Position numbers and translations under genes: made by a program
Notes under the pieces: generated by a model
Database searches by the model: none
Seen by the model: only the letters and a program-made list of their open reading frames with translations
What the model was told of the DNA's origin: nothing
Source: Deltaproteobacteria bacterium RIFCSPHIGHO2_02_FULL_40_11
GTDB taxonomy: Bacteria > Bdellovibrionota > JACOXK01 > 2-02-FULL-40-11
Reading direction: 5' to 3'
NCBI GenBank assembly: GCA_001798105.1
Contig: MGRI01000089.1
Location: 1,230-22,294, forward strand
Length of the DNA stretch: 21,065 nucleotides
Shown here: one piece after another, positions 7,350-14,180 of the stretch
Numbering within the stretch: the first letter of the stretch is position 1
Layout of the letters: every line of letters starts with the position of its first letter

Positions 7350-7365
7350 TGGCACGTCCCTTGCT
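7350..7365 (+). promoter_or_regulatory. Sigma-54 (RpoN) promoter of the 7419 gene
   Basis: The sequence TGGCACGTCCCTTGCT matches TGGCAYR-N4-TTGCW at every defined position, with 10 bp between GG and GC. The start site is predicted near 7376, giving a 43-nt leader that contains the AGGAGG ribosome binding site of the next gene. This is the clearest promoter in the window. Confidence 0.85.
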
Positions 7366-7418
7366 TTCTATTGGCCTCGTTGCGCAAGATTGTGCGACGC
7401 AAATTAGGAGGACATCAG

Positions 7419-8180
7419 ATGAAAAAATTAGGAGTATTCATTCTTTTAACCATGGTGGTTGGAATTTCTCATCTTCGTGCAGAAGAGGGGCAAAATACAT
7501 ACAAGTTTTATTTTAATAAAGACCAATCGGTTTCACCTGAACGGCAGTCAGAAATTACAAATATGACAGAGCCACAGCTGGTAGAACACGTCGAACGATT
7601 GACCTTTCACCTTCGAGAATTGCATGACAAAGCCAGAACTGAAAGACTCTGGACCGGAGGGCTTTTTGTGGGGCTTGGCGCCTTAACGATTGGTGCAGGG
7701 ATGTCTTTTGAAGATGAGGATCGAGATGAGCGCACTGCTTTTGGTATTGTTGGTGGGGTTGTCGGTTTAGTGGGGGCAGCTGTTTTAGCCTTCCCAACTG
7801 ACTTTGAAAAATATCCAAATCGCTATTTTGAAATGGCGAGCATGGATCATTCCCAAAGACGTTCCAAAGTGGCAGCCGGCGAAGTGTATTTGGGGCGTTT
7901 AAGCAATAGAGCCAAAACGGCGCGTGTTTTAAATGCAGCGGCTTATTCTGCGCTTGGCATTGGGACCATTGCTGCGGGATCATCTGATCCATCGGCGATT
8001 ACTTCTGGCTCCATTTTGATCGGCGCCGGGATTGCCCGATTTTTAATTCAAATGCCAGCAGAATCGGAATACGAAAATTACATGGATTGGCGAAAAAGTT
8101 CGTCAAAAGTTTCTCAAGCAAACTTTGGCGTGCAGCCTTTGAAAAAAGGTGCCGTGCTTTCCATGAACTGGGCGTTTTAA
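7419..8180 (+). CDS. Exported envelope protein with duplicated hydrophobic segment, function unknown
   Basis: The start at 7419 has AGGAGG at 7406-7411 and a Sec signal peptide (MKKLGVFILL..., cleavage near residue 21). An earlier in-frame ATG at 7329 lies before the predicted sigma-54 start site and is excluded. The mature protein shows an internal duplication: residues 66-135 ('RTERLWTGGLFVGLGALTIG', then a second glycine-rich hydrophobic stretch and 'FPTDFEKY') parallel residues 157-222 ('KTARVLNAAAYSALGIGTIA', a second hydrophobic stretch, 'MPAESEYENY'). The chain ends in 'SMNWAF', a terminal aromatic typical of outer-membrane proteins. I do not recognise the family; an envelope location is inferred. 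Confidence 0.75.
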   Translation: MKKLGVFILLTMVVGISHLRAEEGQNTYKFYFNKDQSVSPERQSEITNMTEPQLVEHVERLTFHLRELHDKARTERLWTGGLFVGLGALTIGAGMSFEDEDRDERTAFGIVGGVVGLVGAAVLAFPTDFEKYPNRYFEMASMDHSQRRSKVAAGEVYLGRLSNRAKTARVLNAAAYSALGIGTIAAGSSDPSAITSGSILIGAGIARFLIQMPAESEYENYMDWRKSSSKVSQANFGVQPLKKGAVLSMNWAF

Positions 8181-8201
8181 TAGAGATATATTTATTGCTC
8201 A

Positions 8202-8233
8202 ATCTGCCGTTTTTTTGTATTTAAACGGCAGAT
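8202..8233. repeat. 11-bp inverted repeat covering the GT2 start codon
   Basis: ATCTGCCGTTT (8202-8212) and AAACGGCAGAT (8223-8233) form a perfect 11-bp stem with a 10-base T-rich loop. The right arm includes the A and T of the ATG at 8232. The T-run is in the loop and no T-tract follows, so it is not an ordinary intrinsic terminator. It could hide the translation start of the next gene. Confidence 0.8.
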
Positions 8234-8915
8234 GAAGCTTTCTGTCATTATCCCTGTGTACAATGAAGTTCGAACCATTGCACACATCCTTGCCAAGGTA
8301 CAAGCCACACCCCACGACAAAGAAATTCTCATCATTGATGATTTTTCAACCGATGGTACCCGTGAATTCCTTCAAAAAAATACAGACGAAAATGTCCATG
8401 TTTTTTATCAAAAAACAAATCAAGGGAAAGGTGCAGCTTTAAAATTGGGGTTTGAAAAAGCCCAAGGCGATATCATTATCATTCAAGACGCAGATTTAGA
8501 ATATGATCCAGACGATTACAAAGAACTGATTTCACCCATTGTAAAGGGATTGGCAGATGTTGTGTATGGTTCTCGGTTTTTAGGGGGCAGGCCCCAACGG
8601 TCTCACTTTATTTTAAATAAATTAGGCAATCGCTTTTTAACGCTGCTCAGTAATTTTATGTTTAACCATACGCTTTCAGATATGAATACCTGTTACAAGG
8701 CATTTCAAAGAGAGCTGCTTCCCAAACTAAACCTAAAATGCGATGGCTTTGCGTTTGATGCAGAGTTTACAGCCAAAGTCTGTAAGCTGAATCTTCGCAT
8801 TTATGAGGTCCCCATTGTGTATCATGGCCGCAATGTCGAAGAAGGAAAAAAACTTCGCTTAAGTCATGGGTTTGGACATCTTTGGGCGCTGATTAAGTAT
8901 CGTTTCACGAATTAG
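8232..8915 (+). CDS. GT2 glycosyltransferase, dolichol/polyprenyl-phosphate mannose synthase-like
   Basis: A 227-residue GT-A fold enzyme. The N-terminus MKLSVIIPVYNE is the family start. Nucleotide-sugar motifs are DDFSTDGT (36-43) and the metal-binding DAD at 86-88; 'NQGKGAALKLGFEKAQGD' and 'VYGSRFLGG' are typical of DPM1-type enzymes. The C-terminus lacks transmembrane helices, as in the short soluble class. Such enzymes transfer a hexose, usually mannose or glucose, from a nucleotide sugar to polyprenyl phosphate at the inner membrane. The product could feed the GT87 enzyme encoded at 5793-6995. No ribosome binding site is visible; the start codon is inside the hairpin at 8202-8233. The nearest upstream gene ends 51 bp before. 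Confidence 0.88.
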   Translation: MKLSVIIPVYNEVRTIAHILAKVQATPHDKEILIIDDFSTDGTREFLQKNTDENVHVFYQKTNQGKGAALKLGFEKAQGDIIIIQDADLEYDPDDYKELISPIVKGLADVVYGSRFLGGRPQRSHFILNKLGNRFLTLLSNFMFNHTLSDMNTCYKAFQRELLPKLNLKCDGFAFDAEFTAKVCKLNLRIYEVPIVYHGRNVEEGKKLRLSHGFGHLWALIKYRFTN

Positions 8916-8953
8916 TGTTATCCGTCTTATGAGCAGAGACATATCTTTCCACC

Positions 8954-8981
8954 TTGCGAATCCACTCCTATATGGTATAAA
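8954..8981 (+). promoter_or_regulatory. Candidate promoter of the Rrf2/SUF operon
   Basis: TTGCGA (8954-8959) and TATAAA (8976-8981) are separated by 16 bp. Transcription would start near 8988, directly ahead of the inverted repeats at 8993-9024. The -35 is weak, so the call is moderate. Confidence 0.45.
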
Positions 8982-8992
8982 TAAGCAGGCCT

Positions 8993-9024
8993 TAAATCTT
9001 TACTAATTTGTAAAGATTTAGTAA
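8993..9024. promoter_or_regulatory. Nested inverted repeats, candidate Rrf2 operator or leader structure
   Basis: TAAATCTTTAC (8993-9003) pairs with GTAAAGATTTA (9010-9020), a perfect 11-bp stem with a 6-base loop. Overlapping it, TTACTAA (9000-9006) is the inverted repeat of TTAGTAA (9018-9024). The two cannot form together in RNA. The location just downstream of the predicted start site and just upstream of the regulator gene suggests autoregulation, either as a DNA operator or as alternative RNA folds. Confidence 0.55.
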
Positions 9025-9049
9025 GATAAAAGGTAGGGGGAGGAAAAAC

Positions 9050-9529
9050 ATGAAAATTAGTGCACTCGAAGAATATGGGCTCAGGTGTATGCTTCAGCTG
9101 GCCCGTGTTTATGAGCAACAGGGGCCTACAGCCGGTAGCTTATCCATTCGAGAAATTGCAGAACGTGAAGGGCTTTCCATTCAATACGTTTCTAAAATTA
9201 CAGCCCTGCTTCGAAAGCAAAAATTAATTGTGTCTACCCGGGGTGTGAAAGGCGGGTATCGATTGGCGGAGCCTCCCAATCGGATCAATTTGTGGAAAGT
9301 CTCCAATGCTTTGAGTTCTGCCATGTTTGACAGTGGGTTTTGTGTAGATCACTCCGGCAATGTGAAAGAATGTGTGCACCAAGGCAATTGTTCGATTCGC
9401 TCTGTGTGGGATGTTTTGTACCAACATGTGCATGGGCTGATGCAAGGAATTTCACTCTCAGATTTGCTTTCCAATGAAAAAGAGGCCAAGGGTGATATTT
9501 TAAGGTTGATTTCCGGGGTTAATACTTGA
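9050..9529 (+). CDS. Rrf2-family Fe-S-sensing regulator of the SUF operon
   Basis: A 159-residue winged-helix protein with the Rrf2 opening MKISALEEYGLRCMLQLA, the recognition-helix region 'SIREIAEREGLSIQYVSKI' and the wing 'RGVKGGYRLA'. Three cysteines, C98, C108 and C114, form C-X9-C-X5-C. IscR has C-X5-C-X5-C, so an Fe-S cluster is likely but the first spacing is longer. The gene heads the suf operon, which fits an IscR/SufR-like role: repress suf when clusters are plentiful. A strong purine-rich ribosome binding site (GGGGGAGG) precedes the ATG. It ends 46 bp before sufC. Confidence 0.88.
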   Translation: MKISALEEYGLRCMLQLARVYEQQGPTAGSLSIREIAEREGLSIQYVSKITALLRKQKLIVSTRGVKGGYRLAEPPNRINLWKVSNALSSAMFDSGFCVDHSGNVKECVHQGNCSIRSVWDVLYQHVHGLMQGISLSDLLSNEKEAKGDILRLISGVNT

Positions 9530-9546
9530 CAAAAAAGTAATATTTT
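9526..9546 (+). promoter_or_regulatory. Possible internal suf promoter or operator before sufC
   Basis: TTGACA (9526-9531) overlaps the stop codon of the regulator gene and is followed by AAAGTAATATTTT (9534-9546). ATACTT...AAGTAA gives a partial inverted repeat around it. No good -10 lies at the proper distance (best is CTGAAT at 9549), so this may be an operator or only an AT-rich spacer. The 13-mer AAAGTAATATTTT recurs at 9586-9598 inside the sufC start. Confidence 0.3.
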
Positions 9547-9575
9547 GGCTGAATGGGTTGTCAGAAAGGGTATTT

Positions 9576-10361
9576 ATGAAAAAAGAAAGTAATATTTTAT
9601 TTGAGATTAAAAATCTGTATGTGTCTGTCGAAGGCAAAGAGATTTTAAAAGGCTTAGACTTAAAAATTGAGCGTGGCAAAGTACATGCCTTTATGGGGCG
9701 AAACGGGTCTGGCAAAACAACATTATCTTACACCATTATGGGGCACCCCAAATATAAAGTGACGCAAGGCGAAATTTTATTTAAAGGCCAAAATATTGTT
9801 CCGCTTCGGCCCGACGAACGTGCAAAACTGCGTTTGTTTTTAGCCTTTCAATATCCGGTTTCCATTCCGGGCGTAAGTGTGGGCAATTTTTTAAGAGCTT
9901 CCATGAAAGCTGTTCGGGGCGGAGATGTTCCCATTAAAGAATTTCGAACAAAACTGAAAGAAAAAATGCAGCTTCTAGACATGAAAGATTCTGTTTTAGG
10001 GCGTTATGTGAATGATGGGTTTTCAGGCGGTGAAAAAAAGCGCCTTGAAATTTTACAAATGGCGCTCATGGAACCTGAAATGACGATTTTAGATGAAACG
10101 GATTCGGGGTTAGATATCGATGCCTTAAACATTGTGGCAGAAGGGATTAATCGTTTGCGAAGTCAAGACCGATCGATGCTGGTTATTACGCATTATCAAA
10201 GACTTTTAAATTATGTGAAGCCCGACTACGTCCATGTGCTTTCCGATGGAAAAATTATTCGTTCGGGGGGCGCAGAGCTTGCAAAACAATTGGAAACCCA
10301 AGGCTATGAATGGATTTTAAAGGAGAGAGGTGAGGGAAATGCCCAAAACAAAACAGTCTGA
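9576..10361 (+). CDS. sufC: SufC, ATPase of the SUF Fe-S scaffold
   Basis: SufC is the ABC-type ATPase that works with SufB and SufD to build Fe-S clusters in the cytosol. The 261-residue protein has Walker A GRNGSGKTT (41-49), the ABC signature FSGGEKKR (149-156), Walker B 'MTILDETDSGLD' (169-180) with the SufC-typical ETDSGLD, and the switch histidine in 'ITHYQ' (204-208). The ATG at 9576 follows AGAAAGGG; the TTG at 9558 is less likely. sufB starts 23 bp before the sufC stop, so the two are translationally coupled. Confidence 0.97.
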   Translation: MKKESNILFEIKNLYVSVEGKEILKGLDLKIERGKVHAFMGRNGSGKTTLSYTIMGHPKYKVTQGEILFKGQNIVPLRPDERAKLRLFLAFQYPVSIPGVSVGNFLRASMKAVRGGDVPIKEFRTKLKEKMQLLDMKDSVLGRYVNDGFSGGEKKRLEILQMALMEPEMTILDETDSGLDIDALNIVAEGINRLRSQDRSMLVITHYQRLLNYVKPDYVHVLSDGKIIRSGGAELAKQLETQGYEWILKERGEGNAQNKTV

Positions 10362-11766
10362 AGCCTTAAAGGATATTGGCCAAAACTATGACGAAAAGTA
10401 TGGGTTTCGAAAACCAGAAAGCTATACCTTTAAGTCTCAGCGTGGGTTAAGCGAAGAGGTTGTTCGAAATATTTCAGGCATGAAAAAAGAACCGCAGTGG
10501 ATGCTCGATTTTCGTTTAAAAGCTTTAGACATATTTTTTAAAAAACCCATGCCCACGTGGGGAGATACAGACCTTTTAAACGGTATCGATTTTAAAAATA
10601 TTTATTACTATATTCGTCCCGGTGAAAAACAGTCGACCGATTGGAACGATGTCCCCAAAGACATTAAAGATACGTTTGATAAACTGGGCATTCCACAAGC
10701 CGAACGGAAATTTTTGGCAGGCGTAACAGCGCAATATGAATCTGAAGTGGTATATCACTCGCTGCAAAAGGAAGTTGAGAAACAAGGCGTTATCTTTTTA
10801 GACATGGATTCTGGCCTCAGAGAGCATCCTGAAATTGTAAAAAAATATTTTGGAAAAATTATTCCATCGATGGATAATAAATTTGCAGCGTTAAATTCTG
10901 CCGTGTGGTCGGGGGGAAGTTTTATTTATGTTCCCAAAGGCGTGCATGTGACGATTCCGCTTCAAGCGTATTTTCGAATTAATGCAGAAAACATGGGGCA
11001 ATTTGAAAGAACGCTGATTATTGCAGATGAAGGGAGTTCTATCCATTATATTGAAGGGTGTACGGCACCGTCTTATTCTTCAGATTCTTTGCATTCCGCT
11101 GTGGTAGAGCTTATTGCCGAAAAAAATGCAAAAATTCGTTATACGACGATCCAAAACTGGTCCAAAAATGTATATAATTTGGTAACCAAGCGTGCCATTG
11201 CCAAAGAGGCGGCCACCGTAGAATGGATCGATGGGAATTTAGGTTCCAAGCTTACGATGAAATATCCAGCCGTGTATTTGATGGGCGAGCGGGCGCACGG
11301 AGAAGTTTTATCCATTGCCTTTTCTGGAAAAGATCAACACCAAGATGCCGGTGCGAAAATGGTCCATGCAGCTTCGAATACAACTTCTGTCGTTACGTCA
11401 AAATCGATTTCCAAAGATGGGGGCAGGTCCACGTATCGCGGCCTTTTAAAAGTTGAAAAGGGTGCAAAAAATGTAAAAGCGACGGTCAGGTGCGATGCCC
11501 TTCTTTTAGATGAAGAATCCAGATCGGACACTTATCCTACGATGGAAGCGCATGAAAATAAAATTGATTTGGGCCATGAAGCCTCAGTCAGTAAGGTGGG
11601 CGACGAACAGCTTTTTTATTTAACCTCTCGAGGTATTTCTGAGCAAGAAGCCATGATGATGATTGTAAATGGATTTATTGAACCTTTTACCAAGGAACTC
11701 CCCTTAGAATATGCCGTTGAACTGAATCGCCTGATCCAGCTTGAGATGGAAGGGTCTGTAGGCTAA
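10339..11766 (+). CDS. sufB: SufB, core scaffold of the SUF Fe-S assembly complex
   Basis: SufB forms the SufBC2D complex on which clusters are assembled. At 475 residues it is full length. The C-terminal beta-helix core is typical: 'WSGGSFIYVPKGVHVTIPLQAYFRIN', 'IEGCTAPSYSSDSLHSAVVEL', and 'VRCDALLLDEESRSDTYPTME', the last with the conserved cysteine that accepts sulfur. The ATG at 10339 is preceded by AGGAGAGAGG at ideal distance; the GTG at 10330 lies within that site and is excluded. It overlaps sufC by 23 bp and is followed by sufD after 26 bp. Confidence 0.97.
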   Translation: MPKTKQSEALKDIGQNYDEKYGFRKPESYTFKSQRGLSEEVVRNISGMKKEPQWMLDFRLKALDIFFKKPMPTWGDTDLLNGIDFKNIYYYIRPGEKQSTDWNDVPKDIKDTFDKLGIPQAERKFLAGVTAQYESEVVYHSLQKEVEKQGVIFLDMDSGLREHPEIVKKYFGKIIPSMDNKFAALNSAVWSGGSFIYVPKGVHVTIPLQAYFRINAENMGQFERTLIIADEGSSIHYIEGCTAPSYSSDSLHSAVVELIAEKNAKIRYTTIQNWSKNVYNLVTKRAIAKEAATVEWIDGNLGSKLTMKYPAVYLMGERAHGEVLSIAFSGKDQHQDAGAKMVHAASNTTSVVTSKSISKDGGRSTYRGLLKVEKGAKNVKATVRCDALLLDEESRSDTYPTMEAHENKIDLGHEASVSKVGDEQLFYLTSRGISEQEAMMMIVNGFIEPFTKELPLEYAVELNRLIQLEMEGSVG

Positions 11767-11792
11767 CGCCATTCCAGGATGGAGGGGAAAAG

Positions 11793-12644
11793 ATGAAGTA
11801 TCTTTCAAATAGTAGTGAGAACAGCGCCACACCTGTGCTTCGCATTCCAAAAGATACCCAAGTTTCAGAGACACTTTTTTATCAAGATGCTACACATCAA
11901 GCCTTGACCATTGTTTTAGAACCGAATTCCAGTGCAAATATTATTGATGAAACGGTGGCAGGCGAAAAATCTGTCCGTTCCATTCATGTTCAAAAAGGCG
12001 CAAAGTTACACTATACGCATATTCAGCGATGTGGAGAGGATGTCACTTTTGTCGAAGAACAAATGGCCGAGGTGGATCAAGATGCCATTTTTCAAACGGT
12101 GCATATTGGACTGGGTGCGCGTCAAATGACGTCCAACATTCATACGAAACTCATGCAACCGGGCGCACAGGCAAAGATCTTGGGTGTGTTTTTTGGACAC
12201 AATCATCAGGTTTTTGAAGCCCACACCATTCAAGACCACGAAGCGCCCAACACACAAAGCGATTTACTTTTTAAATCCGCATTAAAAGATGAATCACAGT
12301 CCCATTACGAAGGGGTGATTCGCATTCCGCGGCAGGCACAAAAATCAGATGCATTTCAAACCAATCGAAACCTACTTTTAAGCGAAAAAGCCAAAGCCAA
12401 AAGTATTCCCAAGCTTGAAATTATTGCAGATGACGTCCGATGTAAACATGCAGCTGCCATGGGAACCTTGAATGCAGAAGAACTTTTTTATCTGCAATCT
12501 AGAGGATTAGATGGGGCACAAGCTGAACGTATGGTGGTTGAAGGTTTTTTTGAAGAAGTGCTTTCTCAAATTCCAAGCGATGAAGTCAGGCAGCGCTTGG
12601 TTAAAAATGTGCATGAACGTCTTTTAGAGGGGAAGTTAGGGTAA
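11793..12644 (+). CDS. sufD: SufD, short form
   Basis: SufD pairs with SufB in the SUF scaffold. This copy is 283 residues, well below the 400-plus residues common in the family. What is missing is the N-terminal helical domain, while the beta-helix and C-terminal region are present: 'SIHVQKGAKLHYTHIQ', 'SHYEGVIRIPRQAQKSDAFQTNRNLLLSEKAKAKSIPKLEI' spread over the core, then 'DVRCKHAAAMGTLNAEELFYLQSRGL'. The histidine of the CxH motif is kept, though the usual HGAT is HAAA here. No frameshift is visible and the gene has its own ribosome binding site (GGAGGGG), so the short form looks native. Confidence 0.9.
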   Translation: MKYLSNSSENSATPVLRIPKDTQVSETLFYQDATHQALTIVLEPNSSANIIDETVAGEKSVRSIHVQKGAKLHYTHIQRCGEDVTFVEEQMAEVDQDAIFQTVHIGLGARQMTSNIHTKLMQPGAQAKILGVFFGHNHQVFEAHTIQDHEAPNTQSDLLFKSALKDESQSHYEGVIRIPRQAQKSDAFQTNRNLLLSEKAKAKSIPKLEIIADDVRCKHAAAMGTLNAEELFYLQSRGLDGAQAERMVVEGFFEEVLSQIPSDEVRQRLVKNVHERLLEGKLG

Positions 12645-12649
12645 ACGAG

Positions 12650-12961
12650 ATGGAAAGATGGATTAAGGTTACGCATCAGAATGAAATTCCAAAAGGGCAA
12701 ACGCGTGCATTTACAATCGAGAATGAACCCATTGCCATTTCTCATGTAGAAGACGGTTTTTTTGCATATGAAAACAAGTGCTCTCATATGGATTTTCCAC
12801 TGGATGATGGCATTTTAGAAGGCTGTGAAATTGAATGCGCCCATCATGGGGCAAAGTTTGATGTCAAAACAGGGGAAGCCCTCTGTATGCCGGCGGTGAG
12901 TGCCATTCGCGTGTACCCCTTAAAAATAGAAGGCGATGAAATTTATGTGGAAATACCCTAA
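12650..12961 (+). CDS. Rieske-type [2Fe-2S] ferredoxin in the suf operon
   Basis: A 103-residue soluble Rieske protein. Ligands are C44 and H46 (CSH) and C63 and H66 (CAHHG), the CxH...CxxH pattern of Rieske [2Fe-2S] ferredoxins. The loop 'MDFPLDDG' resembles the non-haem dioxygenase ferredoxin type and not the cytochrome bc type. It lies five bases after sufD and its stop overlaps the sufS start, so it is an integral member of the operon. It may carry electrons for cluster or sulfur reduction; this role is inferred from context. Confidence 0.9.
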   Translation: MERWIKVTHQNEIPKGQTRAFTIENEPIAISHVEDGFFAYENKCSHMDFPLDDGILEGCEIECAHHGAKFDVKTGEALCMPAVSAIRVYPLKIEGDEIYVEIP

Positions 12962-14180
12962 AGATTTTCCCATTTTAGATCAAAAAATTCATGGCCATAA
13001 GCTTACCTATTTGGATTCTGCCGCTACCACACAAAAACCAAAAGTCGTTTTAGAGGCTTTGCAAAATTATTACGAAACCCTAAATGCCAATATTCATCGC
13101 GGGGTGTATCAATTGTCTGAAAAGGCAACAGAAGCGTATGAAAATACCAGAAAACACGTTGCAAAATTTATTGGGGCTCGGGATCCCAGCGAAATTATTT
13201 TTACACGAAACGCCACAGAAGCAATTAACCTGGTTGCTTATACGTGGGGTGAAAAAAATATTTCTGAAGGCGATGAAATTTTACTGACCGAAATGGAGCA
13301 CCATTCGAATTTAGTCCCTTGGCAACTTTTAGCGACCCGAAAAGGCGCCCATTTAAAATTTATTCCCCTGACCGATGAAGGCACTTTAGATCTTAAAAAT
13401 CTAGATGCATTTTTTACACCCAAAACAAAACTTTTAGCGGTGACCCATATGTCCAATAGCTTGGGAACGATTAACCCCGTTTCAAAGTTGATTGAAAAAG
13501 CGCATCAGAATCAAACCACGGTTTTAATCGATGGCGCCCAGGCCGCCGCGCATTTAAAAATCAATGTTTCAGAATTAAATGCAGACTTCTATGCTTTTTC
13601 CGCGCATAAAATGTTGGGACCTACGGGCGTTGGCGTTTTGTATGGCAAAAAAGAAATTTTAGAAGACATGCCGCCGTTTTTAGGCGGGGGCGAGATGATT
13701 TTAGAAGTGTATAAAGACTATTCCACCTGGAAACCGCTGCCTGAAAAGTTTGAAGCAGGCACCCCCAATATTGCAGGGGTTGTCGCCTTTTCTGCAGCGC
13801 TGACTTACTTGGAAAATTTCGGGATGGAAAATTTAAGACAGCATGAAAAAGAACTCACCCAATATGCACTGGGAAGACTTAAAGAATTAGAAGGCCTTCG
13901 TATCTTTGGCCCCATGGATATCTCACTGCGAGGGGGCGTCATTTCTTTTACATATTTAGATATTCATCCCCACGATTTAGGAACCGTATTGGATCACCAG
14001 GGGATTGCCATTCGTACGGGACATCATTGTAACCAGCTTGTGATGCGAAGATATGATGTGTCTGCTACTGCCAGAGCGAGTTTTTATCTCTACAACACAA
14101 AAGAGGATGTGGATATTTTGATTGAGGGGTTACAGAAAGCCAAAGCGTATTTTGATCGAGGGTCAAAGAAGGGGGCTTAA
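12945..14180 (+). CDS. sufS: SufS, group II cysteine desulfurase
   Basis: SufS takes sulfur from L-cysteine with a PLP cofactor and hands it to SufU as a persulfide. Visible features with the 12945 start (411 aa): 'YLDSAATTQKP' at the N-terminus, 'EMEHHSNLVPWQ', 'IDGAQAAAH', the PLP lysine K222 in 'SAHKMLGPTG', and the catalytic C362 in 'RTGHHCNQ', with the short loop of group II enzymes. An ATG at 12936 is also possible but sits only two bases from the nearest GAAGG. It overlaps the Rieske gene by 17 bp, and its stop shares TAATG with the sufU start. Confidence 0.96.
   Translation: MWKYPKDFPILDQKIHGHKLTYLDSAATTQKPKVVLEALQNYYETLNANIHRGVYQLSEKATEAYENTRKHVAKFIGARDPSEIIFTRNATEAINLVAYTWGEKNISEGDEILLTEMEHHSNLVPWQLLATRKGAHLKFIPLTDEGTLDLKNLDAFFTPKTKLLAVTHMSNSLGTINPVSKLIEKAHQNQTTVLIDGAQAAAHLKINVSELNADFYAFSAHKMLGPTGVGVLYGKKEILEDMPPFLGGGEMILEVYKDYSTWKPLPEKFEAGTPNIAGVVAFSAALTYLENFGMENLRQHEKELTQYALGRLKELEGLRIFGPMDISLRGGVISFTYLDIHPHDLGTVLDHQGIAIRTGHHCNQLVMRRYDVSATARASFYLYNTKEDVDILIEGLQKAKAYFDRGSKKGA

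Larger units (their letters stand above)
7084..7418. other. 335-bp divergent control region between tRNA-Gly and the 7419 gene
   Basis: No gene fits here. On the left it holds the tRNA promoter. In the middle (7181-7233) it holds four TGTCA/TGACA half-sites, including TGACA-N4-TGTCA and TGTCA-N10-TGADA-like spacing resolved as TGTCA-N10-TGACA. On the right it holds a consensus sigma-54 promoter at 7350-7365 and a strong ribosome binding site at 7406-7411. The rest is AT-rich with no clear structure. Confidence 0.6.

Noticed and set aside
7329..7418. Upstream extension of the 7419 protein
   Set aside because: The ATG at 7329 lies upstream of the predicted sigma-54 start site (7376), and 7419 has both a strong ribosome binding site and a signal peptide.
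7555..7992. 145-codon open frame on the minus strand
   Set aside because: It is antisense to the well-supported exported protein gene, with no ribosome binding site or recognisable domain.
8202..8233. Hairpin as an intrinsic terminator of the upstream gene
   Set aside because: The T-run is in the loop, not after the stem, on either strand, and the stem runs into the next start codon.
9526..9554. Strong sigma-70 promoter for sufC
   Set aside because: TTGACA is perfect but no acceptable -10 box stands 15-19 bp downstream; kept only as a weak candidate.
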